Shown here piece by piece: positions 7,488 to 15,895 of a DNA stretch of 64,000 bases. The DNA is from Marilutibacter spongiae (lineage in GTDB: Bacteria; Pseudomonadota; Gammaproteobacteria; Xanthomonadales; Xanthomonadaceae). The DNA lies in the NCBI RefSeq assembly GCF_014145325.1, contig NZ_JACHTF010000001.1, positions 276,496 to 340,495 of the forward strand. The letters are read 5' to 3'. How positions within the stretch are numbered: position 1 is the stretch's first letter; each line of letters opens with the position of its first letter. The notes below the pieces were generated by a model. That model did no database searches and had not been told where the DNA came from. It was given only the letters and a program-made list of their open reading frames with translations. The position numbers and the translations under genes were made by a program.

Positions 7488-9598
7488 GCGCGTTCCGACG
7501 GCTCGTCGCCGCGCAACAGCACGCGGCGGACGACCCCGCGCCCGGCGTCCAGCGAGAAGTGCTGTTCGACGTTGCGGCGTGCGTTCGCCGCCAGTTGCTG
7601 CCACAGGACCTCGTCGCCGTGCGCACGCAGCACGGCGTCGGCGAACGCCGGCGGGGTGTCGGCGACCAGGACATCGTGCCCGTCGACCAGGTGCATGCCC
7701 TCGACCGCGCAGCGCGTGGCGACGACCGGTTGTCCGTGCGCCATGCTCTGGTTGACCTTTCCCTTGACCCCGGCGCCATAGCGGAGGGGGGCCACGGCGA
7801 CGCGCGCGCCCTCCAGCCAGGGCGCGAGGTCGGGCACGTGGCCATGGACCTCGATGCCATCGTGGCCGTGCAGGCGCCGGATGGCGTCGGGTACGTCGCC
7901 CCCGATGCAGTGGAAGCGCAGTGCCGGCGCCCGCGCCCGCAGCAGCGGCCAGACCTCCGCGGTGAACCACAGCACGGCGTCGACGTTGGGCGGATGCCTG
8001 AAGCCGCCCACGAACATCACGTCGCTGCGCTGGCGGAAATCCGGGCCGTGCGCGGGCAGGTGGTGCAGGTTGGACAGGACCTCCACCCGCGTCCCCGGGG
8101 CGTCGCTTGCCAGCAACTCGCGCTCGACCGCGCTGACCACCAGGGTGGCATCGCTGCGGTGGACCAGGTCGAGTTCCAGCTCGCGGGTGCGTTCGGCGGC
8201 GCGCGCCAGCGCCGGATCACCGGCCAGTTCGGCGCCCCGGCGCTCGCGCAGGTAGTGCAGGTCGACCGTGTCGAACACCAGGCGCGCCCGGGGCGCGTGC
8301 TCGCGCAGCAGGGGCAGCATTTCCCGCATCACGTAATGCCGGCAGACCACGACCGTGTCGAATCGCGCCCCGTGTTCACGCAACCAGGCGGGGAACCGCC
8401 GGGCAAAGGGGGCGAACCAGGCCTCGATGCCCAGCGACTGCAGGTGCCGCGTGTGCTCGCCGTCCTCCCTGAGGTTCGCGGGCAGGAAGACGACATGGGC
8501 ACCTTCTTCGCCCAGCAGGCGCATCAGGTTGACCAGGCGCAGCGAGCCGGAGTCGTGGTTGGGGCGCGGCGTGAGCGCGTCGACCACGAGCACGCAGCGC
8601 GCATGATGACGGTCGGTGACCCGGCTGAGCGGGACCTCGTGCCCGGGGTGTCCGGCGAGCCGCCTTTCCCAGCGCGACGCGAATTTGGCCTGGTTGCGCA
8701 ACTGGTAGGCTTTCACGCCCTTGCGCGTGTCCGTGCCGGCGGTGGCGCCTTCCACGTGGACGATCCGGCTCCGGGGCTGCACCAGCACCTGCAGGCCGCG
8801 CTCGCGGACCTTCATGCACAGGTCGGTGTCTTCGTAGAAGGCCGGGGCGTAGAGCGGATCGAAGCCGCCCAGTTCGAGGAACAGGTCGCGGGCGATGGCC
8901 AGCGCGGCGCCGGAGCAGTAGTCGACGCGGCGCACGAAGGCCACGGCCGGGGCATCGGCGGCCTGGTGGCGCCCCAGTTTCTCCGCCGAACCGTCGCGCC
9001 GGACGATGCCCCCCGCCTCCTGCAGGCGCCCGTCCGGGTAAAGCAACTGGCCGCCGGCGACGCCGGTGCCGGGGTGCGCGTCGAAGGTGTCGATCAAGGC
9101 ATCCAGCCAGCCCGGCTGGGGCACGGTGTCGTTGTTGAGAAAGACCAGGTAGTCGCCCTTCGCGATCGCGGCACCGTCGTTGCAGGCCGCGATGAAACCG
9201 CCATTCTCCGCGCGCCGGTGGTAGCGCAGGCCCGCCACCTGCCGCAGCGCGGCCTCGGTGTCGTCGGTCGAGCCGTCGTCGACCACGATCACCTCGAAGG
9301 TGGTGGCCGGTGGGTGCGCGGCGACCGCCCGCAGGCAGGCCAGGGTATGCGCGAACTGGTCGTAGACCGGGATCACGATGCTCGCCCGAGGCGGGTTGCT
9401 GCAGGGCAGGGTGAAGGGCGCGAACGGGCCGGTGTCGGGCAGGTAGAGGTCGGGGCGCTGCTGCCGCGGGACCCGCTGGAACTGCTTGAGCACGCGCTCC
9501 CAGGAGGCCCGCCAGCCGCGGGTACGCAGGCTCGCGAGGCCGCGACGGCACAGTCCGGTGATGCGGTCGATCTGGAAACGGATATCGGCGGCGCTCAT
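7484..9598 (-). CDS. Two-domain glycosyltransferase (GT2 followed by a GT-B/GT4-like domain)
   Basis: A 704-residue protein with two fused glycosyltransferase domains. Residues about 70-300 are a family 2 GT-A domain: SIVIPVYDQ, VDDGSTDDTE, the NND variant of the DXD metal motif in VFLNNDTVPQPGW, and FYEDTDLCMKVRERG near the catalytic base. Residues about 330-690 resemble a GT-B retaining domain, with VLVVDALTPRPNHDSGS at its start and a C-terminal nucleotide-sugar site (APLRYGAGVKGKVNQSMAHG, QPVVATRCAVEGM). There is no transmembrane segment, so it probably acts at the inner face of the membrane on a lipid- or protein-linked glycan. Such double enzymes are usual for surface polysaccharide or O-antigen building, but no polysaccharide cluster surrounds it here. 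The substrate is unknown. It overlaps the convergent gene's stop by 4 bp. Confidence 0.88.
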   Translation of the reverse strand: MSAADIRFQIDRITGLCRRGLASLRTRGWRASWERVLKQFQRVPRQQRPDLYLPDTGPFAPFTLPCSNPPRASIVIPVYDQFAHTLACLRAVAAHPPATTFEVIVVDDGSTDDTEAALRQVAGLRYHRRAENGGFIAACNDGAAIAKGDYLVFLNNDTVPQPGWLDALIDTFDAHPGTGVAGGQLLYPDGRLQEAGGIVRRDGSAEKLGRHQAADAPAVAFVRRVDYCSGAALAIARDLFLELGGFDPLYAPAFYEDTDLCMKVRERGLQVLVQPRSRIVHVEGATAGTDTRKGVKAYQLRNQAKFASRWERRLAGHPGHEVPLSRVTDRHHARCVLVVDALTPRPNHDSGSLRLVNLMRLLGEEGAHVVFLPANLREDGEHTRHLQSLGIEAWFAPFARRFPAWLREHGARFDTVVVCRHYVMREMLPLLREHAPRARLVFDTVDLHYLRERRGAELAGDPALARAAERTRELELDLVHRSDATLVVSAVERELLASDAPGTRVEVLSNLHHLPAHGPDFRQRSDVMFVGGFRHPPNVDAVLWFTAEVWPLLRARAPALRFHCIGGDVPDAIRRLHGHDGIEVHGHVPDLAPWLEGARVAVAPLRYGAGVKGKVNQSMAHGQPVVATRCAVEGMHLVDGHDVLVADTPPAFADAVLRAHGDEVLWQQLAANARRNVEQHFSLDAGRGVVRRVLLRGDEPSERA

Positions 9599-9710
9599 GC
9601 GTATCCGTGCACTGGCATTGCTGAAGGAACTCCCATCGCGGGTCCGCGGCCGCCGCGGATGCGGGGTCGCGCTGCGCTAGACTCGCCGGAACGAGGGCGC
9701 CGCCCCGCCA

Positions 9711-12125
9711 TTGTCCCACGCCGTGGCCCGAAACCCGCACAAGCACGTTCCGTACGAGGAAGACGAGATCGACGACGACAACAGTCCGCGCTGGCGTGGC
9801 CGGCTGGTGACCCTGGTCCTGGCCCTGGTGGCGCTGGGCCTGGGCTTCCTGGTCCCGTACATGATCTACCTGAACCACGAGGTCGGCGAGCGCTTCGGGC
9901 AACTGCAGTGGCAGATCCCCACCCGGGTCTACGCCCGCCCGCTGCGCCTGGAGCCGGGCCTGCGCATGGACGCCGACACCCTGCGCACCGAGCTGGCGGC
10001 CGCGGCCTATCGCGAAGGCGACGGCAAGGCGCCGGGTACCTATCTGCACGATGGCAGTCGCTGGGTCATCGCCAGCCGCGGCTTCAACGACGTCGACGGT
10101 CCAGTGGCCGCGCGCCGGGTCGAGCTGCGGCTCGCCTCGGGCCGCGTCACCCGCCTCGGGGGCGTCGAGGGGGAGAAGGGACCGGAGCAGGCCCGCCTCG
10201 ACCCCGCCCGCATCGCCACGCTGTACGGACAGAAGCAGGAGGAGCGGCGCCTGGTCCGGATCCAGGACGTGCCGGACCTCCTGGTCACCGGCCTGCAGGC
10301 GGTGGAGGACCGCGATTTCGCCCACCACCACGGCATCGACGTCGGTGGGATGATGCGCGCAGCCTGGGTCAACCTGCGCTCGGGCGCGGCCCGGCAGGGC
10401 GCCAGCACCCTGACCCAGCAGCTCGCGCGCAGCGGGTTGCTCGGCATCGGTCGCGAGCAGACCTTCACCCGCAAGGGCAAGGAGATCCTCTATGCGATCC
10501 TGATCGAGTCGCGCTACGACAAGGGCACCATCCTGGAGGCCTACCTCAACCAGGTGTACCTGGGCCAGCGCGGCGCACAGGCCGTGCATGGCGTCGCCGC
10601 CGGCGCCGAGTTCTGGTTCGGGCGCGACCTGAAAAACCTCAGCACCGAGCAGATCGCGCTGCTGGTGGGCATCGTCCGCGGCCCGTCCTATTACGACCCG
10701 CGCCGGCATCCGGCGCGCGCGCTGGAGCGCCGGAACTTCGCGCTGGGGGAGATGCACGAGACGGGCCTGATCGACGATGCCGAGTACAAGCGCGCGCTGG
10801 AGGCCCCGCTGGGCATCAGCCAGACCCCGGGCAGCCTGTCGGCGAACCGCTTCCCGGCGTATATCGACCTGGTCCGGCGCCAGCTCGCGCACGACTATCC
10901 GGCCGACGCCCTGGCCGGCGCCGGCCTGACGGTGATGAGCGGCATGTCGCCTTCCGCCCAGGCCTACGCCGAGGCGGCCGTCATCCGCGCCCTGAAGGAC
11001 CTGGACAACGACAAGCGCCCGCCGCTGGAGTCGGGGCTGGTGGTGACCGACGTCCACAATGGCGACGTCGTGGCCCTGGTCGGCAGCCGCGACTTCGCGA
11101 CGCCGGGCTTCAACCGCGCGATCGAGGCCAGGCGCCCGGTCGGCTCGCTGATCAAGCCCTTCGTCAACCTGCTGGCCCTGGCCCAGCCGGGGCGCTGGTC
11201 GCTGGCGAGCTGGGTCGACGATTCGCCGGTCAAGGTCGCACTGGGGCGTGGACGGACCTGGGAGCCGGGCAATTCCGACGGCCGCAGCCACGGCACGGTG
11301 CGCCTGGTCGACGCCCTGGCCCATTCCTACAACCAGGCCACGGTGCGGATTGGCATGGCCGTCGCCCCGGAACGCATCGCCGCGCTGCTCAAGACGCTCG
11401 CCGGCATCGAGGCCCAGCCCAACCCCGCGTTGATCCTGGGCTCGCTGGACCAGAGCCCCTACGCGATGGCGCAGCTGTACCAGTTCCTCGCCTCGGACGG
11501 CGAAATCCAGCCGCTGCACGCGGTCCGCGGCGTCCTCGACGCCGAAGGTCGCGCGCTCAACCGCTACGACAAGGCCCCGGCGCCGGCGCAGGAGGGCGAC
11601 GCGGTCGCCGCCCGGCTGATCACCATCGCGCTGCAGCAGGCGGTGTCCGGCGGCACCGGCCGACGCCTGGTCGCCGATGGACTGGGCCACCTGGCCCCCG
11701 CCGGCAAGACCGGCACCAGCAACGATGGACGCGACAGCTGGTTCGCCGGCTGGACCGGCGACCACCTGGCCGTCATCTGGATGGGCAACGACCAGAACGA
11801 GGCCACGGGCCTGTACGGCGCCACCGGCGCGATGCGGGTCTGGTCGAACATCTTCCGCAAGCTGCCCAGCGCCACGTTGAAGGTCAGCGACAAGGGGCTG
11901 GACTGGGCCTGGGTGGTCGATTCGGCCAGCACCGATGCCAGCTGCGAGGGTGCGCGACGGTTCGCATTCGTCGCCGGCCAGGCGCCGGCCTACGCGCCCT
12001 GCCCGCTGCCGGAACCCCCGCCGGTCGAGGAGAGCGGGCGTGGCGGCTGGCGCGAGTGGTTCGGTTTCGGCCGCGACCGCGACGACGAAGCCGAATCCGC
12101 GCGCGAGGAGGCGCCGACGCCATGA
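9711..12125 (+). CDS. mrcB: Penicillin-binding protein 1B (bifunctional peptidoglycan synthase)
   Basis: A class A PBP of 804 residues that polymerises lipid II and cross-links the stem peptides in the periplasm. It has an acidic cytoplasmic N-tail, one transmembrane anchor (about 28-50), a UB2H-like region, a GT51 glycosyltransferase domain with catalytic E199 in EDRDF and the later motifs RQGASTLTQQLAR and NQVYLGQRG, and a transpeptidase with nucleophile S479 in SLIK, SYN (AHSYNQATVR) and K666-T-G-T-S. There is no in-frame ATG before the anchor. The start is therefore the TTG at 9711 or the GTG at 9723; GAGGG about 13 bp upstream favours neither strongly. It heads a compact operon, and its stop overlaps the ATG of the following lipoprotein gene. 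Confidence 0.95.
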   Translation: MSHAVARNPHKHVPYEEDEIDDDNSPRWRGRLVTLVLALVALGLGFLVPYMIYLNHEVGERFGQLQWQIPTRVYARPLRLEPGLRMDADTLRTELAAAAYREGDGKAPGTYLHDGSRWVIASRGFNDVDGPVAARRVELRLASGRVTRLGGVEGEKGPEQARLDPARIATLYGQKQEERRLVRIQDVPDLLVTGLQAVEDRDFAHHHGIDVGGMMRAAWVNLRSGAARQGASTLTQQLARSGLLGIGREQTFTRKGKEILYAILIESRYDKGTILEAYLNQVYLGQRGAQAVHGVAAGAEFWFGRDLKNLSTEQIALLVGIVRGPSYYDPRRHPARALERRNFALGEMHETGLIDDAEYKRALEAPLGISQTPGSLSANRFPAYIDLVRRQLAHDYPADALAGAGLTVMSGMSPSAQAYAEAAVIRALKDLDNDKRPPLESGLVVTDVHNGDVVALVGSRDFATPGFNRAIEARRPVGSLIKPFVNLLALAQPGRWSLASWVDDSPVKVALGRGRTWEPGNSDGRSHGTVRLVDALAHSYNQATVRIGMAVAPERIAALLKTLAGIEAQPNPALILGSLDQSPYAMAQLYQFLASDGEIQPLHAVRGVLDAEGRALNRYDKAPAPAQEGDAVAARLITIALQQAVSGGTGRRLVADGLGHLAPAGKTGTSNDGRDSWFAGWTGDHLAVIWMGNDQNEATGLYGATGAMRVWSNIFRKLPSATLKVSDKGLDWAWVVDSASTDASCEGARRFAFVAGQAPAYAPCPLPEPPPVEESGRGGWREWFGFGRDRDDEAESAREEAPTP

Positions 12126-12676
12126 ACCGACGCGCTCGGTCCCTGCCGGCCTCGTGCCTGCTGGCCACGCTGGCCTTCCTGGCCGGCTGCGCCACGCCCG
12201 CACCCGCCCCGGACGCCGACGTGCCCGCTTTCGACGCCGAAGCCGCGGTGGCCGCGATCCGGGCGACCGGCAAGGCCAGCGGCGGCGAACTGGACGTGCA
12301 ACCGCTGCGCGATCCCCAGGTCACCGACCTGATGGCCGAGGCCGATGCCCTGGAGGCGCAGCGCCTCTACCGGGCCGCGGCCGAGCGACTGGACATGGCG
12401 CTCGAGGTCGCCGCCGACGACCCGAACGTGCTCCAGCGACGCGCCGAGCTGGCCCTGCTGCTCGACGAGCCCGATCGGGCCGAGCGTTTCGCCCTGCTCG
12501 CGCAGGCGGCCGGGACCGAGGTCGGGCCCTTGTGCCGCCGCCATTGGGAGACGGCGCTGCAGGCCCGCCGGGCCGGCTCGCGACCGCCGGAAGACGCCGG
12601 CCTGCCGCGTGTCTCCGAGGAGGAAATGACCCGTCGCCGCGAAGCCTGTACCGTGGCGCCCCCGCCGCGTTACTGA
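12122..12676 (+). CDS. TPR-like outer-membrane lipoprotein, candidate PBP1b activator (LpoP-like)
   Basis: A 184-residue lipoprotein: basic N-terminus, hydrophobic core and lipobox LAGC (LAFLAGCATP). The lipidated Cys is followed by a Pro/Ala/Asp-rich linker with no inner-membrane retention signal (ATP at +2 to +4), so an outer-membrane location is likely. The rest is helical with one or two TPR-like units (AEADALEAQRLYRAAAERLDMAL, ending VAADDPNVLQRRAEL). Its ATG overlaps the mrcB stop (ATGA), implying coupled synthesis. In Pseudomonas aeruginosa the TPR lipoprotein LpoP, encoded next to PBP1b, activates that enzyme. The shared position, lipidation and TPR content make this gene a good functional analogue, but this is inference from architecture and not from a sequence match I can compute. 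Confidence 0.8.
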   Translation: MNRRARSLPASCLLATLAFLAGCATPAPAPDADVPAFDAEAAVAAIRATGKASGGELDVQPLRDPQVTDLMAEADALEAQRLYRAAAERLDMALEVAADDPNVLQRRAELALLLDEPDRAERFALLAQAAGTEVGPLCRRHWETALQARRAGSRPPEDAGLPRVSEEEMTRRREACTVAPPPRY

Positions 12677-12683
12677 GCCTTCG

Positions 12684-14750
12684 ATGGACGACACCGCTCC
12701 CCCGGCCGCCTCACGGCTGGCCCTGGCCGCGCGCGAAGCGCTGGAGGACGGGGGGCTGCTGGCCGCGAACATCGAGGCCTTCGCCCCGCGCAAGGCCCAG
12801 CAGGACCTGGCGGCCGCGGTCGCCGAGGCGTTCCAGTCCCGCGGCACCCTGATCGCCGAGGCCGGTACCGGTACCGGCAAGACCTTCGCCTACCTGGTCC
12901 CGGCGTTGCTGTCGGGCATGAAGACGATCGTGTCGACCGGCACGCGCGCACTGCAGGACCAGCTGTACCACCGCGACCTGCCGCGCGTGCGCGACGCACT
13001 CGGCGTGGGGCTCAAGACCGCGCTGCTGAAGGGGCGCGCGAACTACCTGTGCCATCACCGCATGCAGCTGGCCAAGGGCGAGCCGCGCTTCCACAGCCGC
13101 GAGATGGCGGCCCAGTTCCAGCGCATCGTGGCGTGGGCCGGGCGCACCCGCATGGGCGACCTGGCCGAGGTCGAGGGCCTGGGCGAGGAGTCGCCGCTGG
13201 TGCCGATGGTGACTTCCACCACCGACAACTGCCTGGGCAGCGACTGTCCCTTCTTCTCGGAATGCTTCGTCGTCCAGGCGCGCCAACGCGCGCAATCGGC
13301 CGACCTGGTGGTGGTCAACCACCACCTGCTGCTCGCCGACCTGGCGCTGAAGCAGGAAGGCTTCGGCGAGATCCTGCCGGGCGCCCAGGCCTTCGTCGTC
13401 GACGAGGCCCACCAGTTGCCCGATCTCGCCTCGCAGTTCTTCGGCGAGGCCTTGAGCGCACGACCGCTGGTCGAACTGGCGCGCGATGCGATCGCCGAGT
13501 GCAAGGAGGTGCCCTCGGCCCTGGCCACCCTGCAGGAGCCGGCGCGCGAGCTCGAGCAGGCCACCCGCGCCCTGCGCAGCGCGATGGACGACCTGCCGGT
13601 GCGTGGCACCCGCCAGCGCGCCGCCGAGCTGGAGGCCGCCGAGGCGGCGCAGGATGCCCTGGCGCACGCCCTGGCGACGATGCAGGCGGCGCTCGAGCCA
13701 CTGGAGAGCGCCGCGCCTGGCTTCGAGGCCTGCCTGTTCCGCGCCCGCGACTATTCCGCGCGCCTGCGTCGCTGGCGCGACCCGGCGCCTACCGCGGAGG
13801 CCGAGGACCCGTCGCCGCCGCCTGCCGATCCGGACGACCGGGCACCGCCGACCCTGCCCGGCGACGTCGACAGCGTGCGCTGGTATGAGCTGAGCGCACG
13901 CGGCTTCCGCCTCAGCCGCACGCCGCTGGACGTGTCCGCACCGCTGGCCGAGCATCGCGAGCGTTCGCGAGCGGCCTGGGTCTTCACGTCGGCCACGCTG
14001 GCGATCGGTGGGCGTTTCGAGCACTACGCGCGCAAGCTCGGCCTGGAGGCGCCGCGGACCCTGCTCGCGCCCAGCCCGTTCGACTGGCCGCGGCAGGCAC
14101 TGTGCTATTTACCCCGTGGGCTGCCCGAGCCGGCGTCGCGCGACTACGGCGCGGCCCTGCTCGATGCGGTGCGGCCCGTGCTCGAGGCCTCGGGCGGCCG
14201 GGCGTTCCTGTTGTTCGCCTCGCACCGCGCGCTGCGCGAGGTCGCCGCGCTGCTGCGGGCGGCCGAGGCCCCGTGGCCGCTTTTCGTGCAGGGCGAGGCG
14301 CCCCGCGGACTGCTGCTGGAGCGCTTCCGCGCCTCGGGCAATGGCGTCCTGCTGGGCGCGGCGAGCTTCCGCGAGGGCGTCGACGTCGCCGGCGAAGCGC
14401 TGAGCGTGGTGGTCATCGACAAACTGCCCTTCGGTGCACCCGACGATCCGGTGTTCGAGGCGCGCCTGGAGGCCATCCGCCGCGCCGGCGGCAATCCGTT
14501 CCGCGACGAGCAGTTGCCGCAGGCGGTCATCGCGCTCAAGCAGGGCGCCGGTCGCCTGATCCGGAGCGAGGGCGACCGCGGGGTGCTGGTCCTGTGCGAT
14601 CCGCGCCTGCTCGGCAAGAGCTACGGGCGCGTCTTCCTCGATTCGCTGCCGCCCTTGCCGCAAAGCCGCGACATCGACGACGTGCAGGCGTTCTTTGGGG
14701 GAGAATGCAAGCCCCCGGTCCCGACGCCCACGGGCGAGGACCTGTTCTGA
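12684..14750 (+). CDS. yoaA: YoaA/DinG-type iron-sulfur DNA helicase
   Basis: A 688-residue superfamily 2 (XPD-like) 5'-3' DNA helicase. Walker A is EAGTGTGKT with K66; the DEAH box is D240-E-A-H. Four cysteines positioned to bind a 4Fe-4S cluster are C123, C183, C188 and C194 (NCLGSDCPFFSECF). The C-terminal motor domain shows FTSATLAIGG, ASFREGVDVAGEALSVVVIDKLPF and the motif VI region QGAGRLIRSEGDRGV. E. coli also encodes yoaA beside tsaB, which supports this name over DinG. YoaA helps cells tolerate replication-blocking damage and works with the polymerase chi subunit in E. coli. It lies 7 bp downstream of the lipoprotein gene, probably in the same transcript. Confidence 0.92.
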   Translation: MDDTAPPAASRLALAAREALEDGGLLAANIEAFAPRKAQQDLAAAVAEAFQSRGTLIAEAGTGTGKTFAYLVPALLSGMKTIVSTGTRALQDQLYHRDLPRVRDALGVGLKTALLKGRANYLCHHRMQLAKGEPRFHSREMAAQFQRIVAWAGRTRMGDLAEVEGLGEESPLVPMVTSTTDNCLGSDCPFFSECFVVQARQRAQSADLVVVNHHLLLADLALKQEGFGEILPGAQAFVVDEAHQLPDLASQFFGEALSARPLVELARDAIAECKEVPSALATLQEPARELEQATRALRSAMDDLPVRGTRQRAAELEAAEAAQDALAHALATMQAALEPLESAAPGFEACLFRARDYSARLRRWRDPAPTAEAEDPSPPPADPDDRAPPTLPGDVDSVRWYELSARGFRLSRTPLDVSAPLAEHRERSRAAWVFTSATLAIGGRFEHYARKLGLEAPRTLLAPSPFDWPRQALCYLPRGLPEPASRDYGAALLDAVRPVLEASGGRAFLLFASHRALREVAALLRAAEAPWPLFVQGEAPRGLLLERFRASGNGVLLGAASFREGVDVAGEALSVVVIDKLPFGAPDDPVFEARLEAIRRAGGNPFRDEQLPQAVIALKQGAGRLIRSEGDRGVLVLCDPRLLGKSYGRVFLDSLPPLPQSRDIDDVQAFFGGECKPPVPTPTGEDLF

Positions 14751-14762
14751 AGGAGGCCAGGC

Positions 14763-15179
14763 ATGCGCAGCGATCCCCCCCGCGTCCACGGACTGGGTGG
14801 CGTTTTCTTCAAGGCCGATGATCCCGAGGCGCTGGGCGCCTGGTATGCCGAGCACCTGGGTGTCGGCGTGCAGGAGTGGGGCGGCGCGGTGTTTCCCTGG
14901 CGTCGCGCCGACACCGGGCAGGACGCCTTCACCGTGTGGTCGCCTTTCAAGGCGACCACCGAGTACTTCAAGCCCAGCGACAAGCCCTTCATGCTCAATT
15001 TCCGCGTCGACGACCTCGAGGCCACGCTCGCGGCCCTGCGCGAGGAGGGCTGCAACGTCCTGGATCGGCGCGAGGACGGCGAACAGGGCCGCTTCGGCTA
15101 TGTCATGGACCCGGAAGGCCACCTGGTCGAACTCTGGGAGCCGGCGCCGGACGCCGCTTCGTCCGAGTCGGGCGCGTGA
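14763..15179 (+). CDS. VOC (glyoxalase/bleomycin-resistance) family protein
   Basis: A 138-residue cytoplasmic protein with the paired beta-alpha-beta-beta-beta modules of the vicinal oxygen chelate superfamily. The first module runs from GLGGVFFKADDPEALGAWY; the second is NFRVDDLEATLAALREEGC with the typical end FGYVMDPEGHLVELWEP, whose Glu is a usual metal ligand. A strong Shine-Dalgarno (AAGGAGG) precedes the ATG, and its stop overlaps the GTG start of tsaB (GTGA). Members range from glyoxalase I to dioxygenases and resistance proteins, and the substrate cannot be read from sequence. It is inserted between yoaA and tsaB, which are adjacent in E. coli. Confidence 0.85.
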   Translation: MRSDPPRVHGLGGVFFKADDPEALGAWYAEHLGVGVQEWGGAVFPWRRADTGQDAFTVWSPFKATTEYFKPSDKPFMLNFRVDDLEATLAALREEGCNVLDRREDGEQGRFGYVMDPEGHLVELWEPAPDAASSESGA

Positions 15180-15886
15180 AGCTGCTGGCACTGGAAACCG
15201 CCACCGAGGCCTGTTCGGTCGCGTTGTGGCTGGACGGTGAGGTCGTCGAGCGCTTCGCGATCGCCCCGCGCCGGCATGCCGAACTGACCCTGCCCTGGGC
15301 CGGCGAACTGCTGGCCGAAGCCGGCATCGCCCGCTCGCAGCTCGATGCGATCGCGGTCGGGCGCGGCCCCGGGGCCTTCACCGGCGTACGCCTGGCCATC
15401 GCGCTGGCGCAGGGCATGGCCCTGGCGCTCGACCGGCCGGTGGTGCCGGTCTCGACCCTGCTCGCGCTCGCGATGCGCGCGCCGGGCGGCGGCGGGGACG
15501 GCCCGGTGCTGGCCGCGATCGACGCCCGCATGGGCGAGGTCTATGCCGCGGCCTTCGAGCATCGTGACGGTGCCTGGCGGGCGCTCGACCACGAACGCGT
15601 GTCGCCGCCCGGCGACGTCGAACTGCCGGACGGGTCCACGGCGAGCGGCTGGCACGGCGTCGGCACCGGGTTCGCCGCGCTCGATGGCGCCTTGCGCCAG
15701 CGGCTCGGCGCGCGGCTGGCGACGGTCGCCGACGACGCGCTCCCGCATGCGGCGGACGTCGCCCGCCTGGGTGCGGCGGCCTTCGCGAAGGGCGGGGCGG
15801 TGGCGCCCGAACGGGTCGAGCCGGCCTACCTGCGCAACAACGTCGCGCTCACGCTGGCCCAGCAACAGGCGCTCAAGGGCCGTTGA
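15176..15886 (+). CDS. tsaB: tRNA threonylcarbamoyladenosine biosynthesis protein TsaB
   Basis: A 236-residue ASKHA-fold protein that partners TsaD (with TsaE) to transfer threonylcarbamoyl to A37 of ANN-decoding tRNAs. It begins with the family start LLALETATEACSVAL and has the GRGPGAFTGVRLAIALAQGMA segment that mediates the TsaB-TsaD interface. The C-terminal EPAYLRNNVA is typical of the family. The start is the GTG at 15176, overlapping the VOC stop; this gives the standard N-terminus and there is no better ATG. It is the last gene of the mrcB operon and converges on tonB with only 9 bp between the stops. Confidence 0.95.
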   Translation: MKLLALETATEACSVALWLDGEVVERFAIAPRRHAELTLPWAGELLAEAGIARSQLDAIAVGRGPGAFTGVRLAIALAQGMALALDRPVVPVSTLLALAMRAPGGGGDGPVLAAIDARMGEVYAAAFEHRDGAWRALDHERVSPPGDVELPDGSTASGWHGVGTGFAALDGALRQRLGARLATVADDALPHAADVARLGAAAFAKGGAVAPERVEPAYLRNNVALTLAQQQALKGR

Positions 15887-15895
15887 GGCGAGGCC

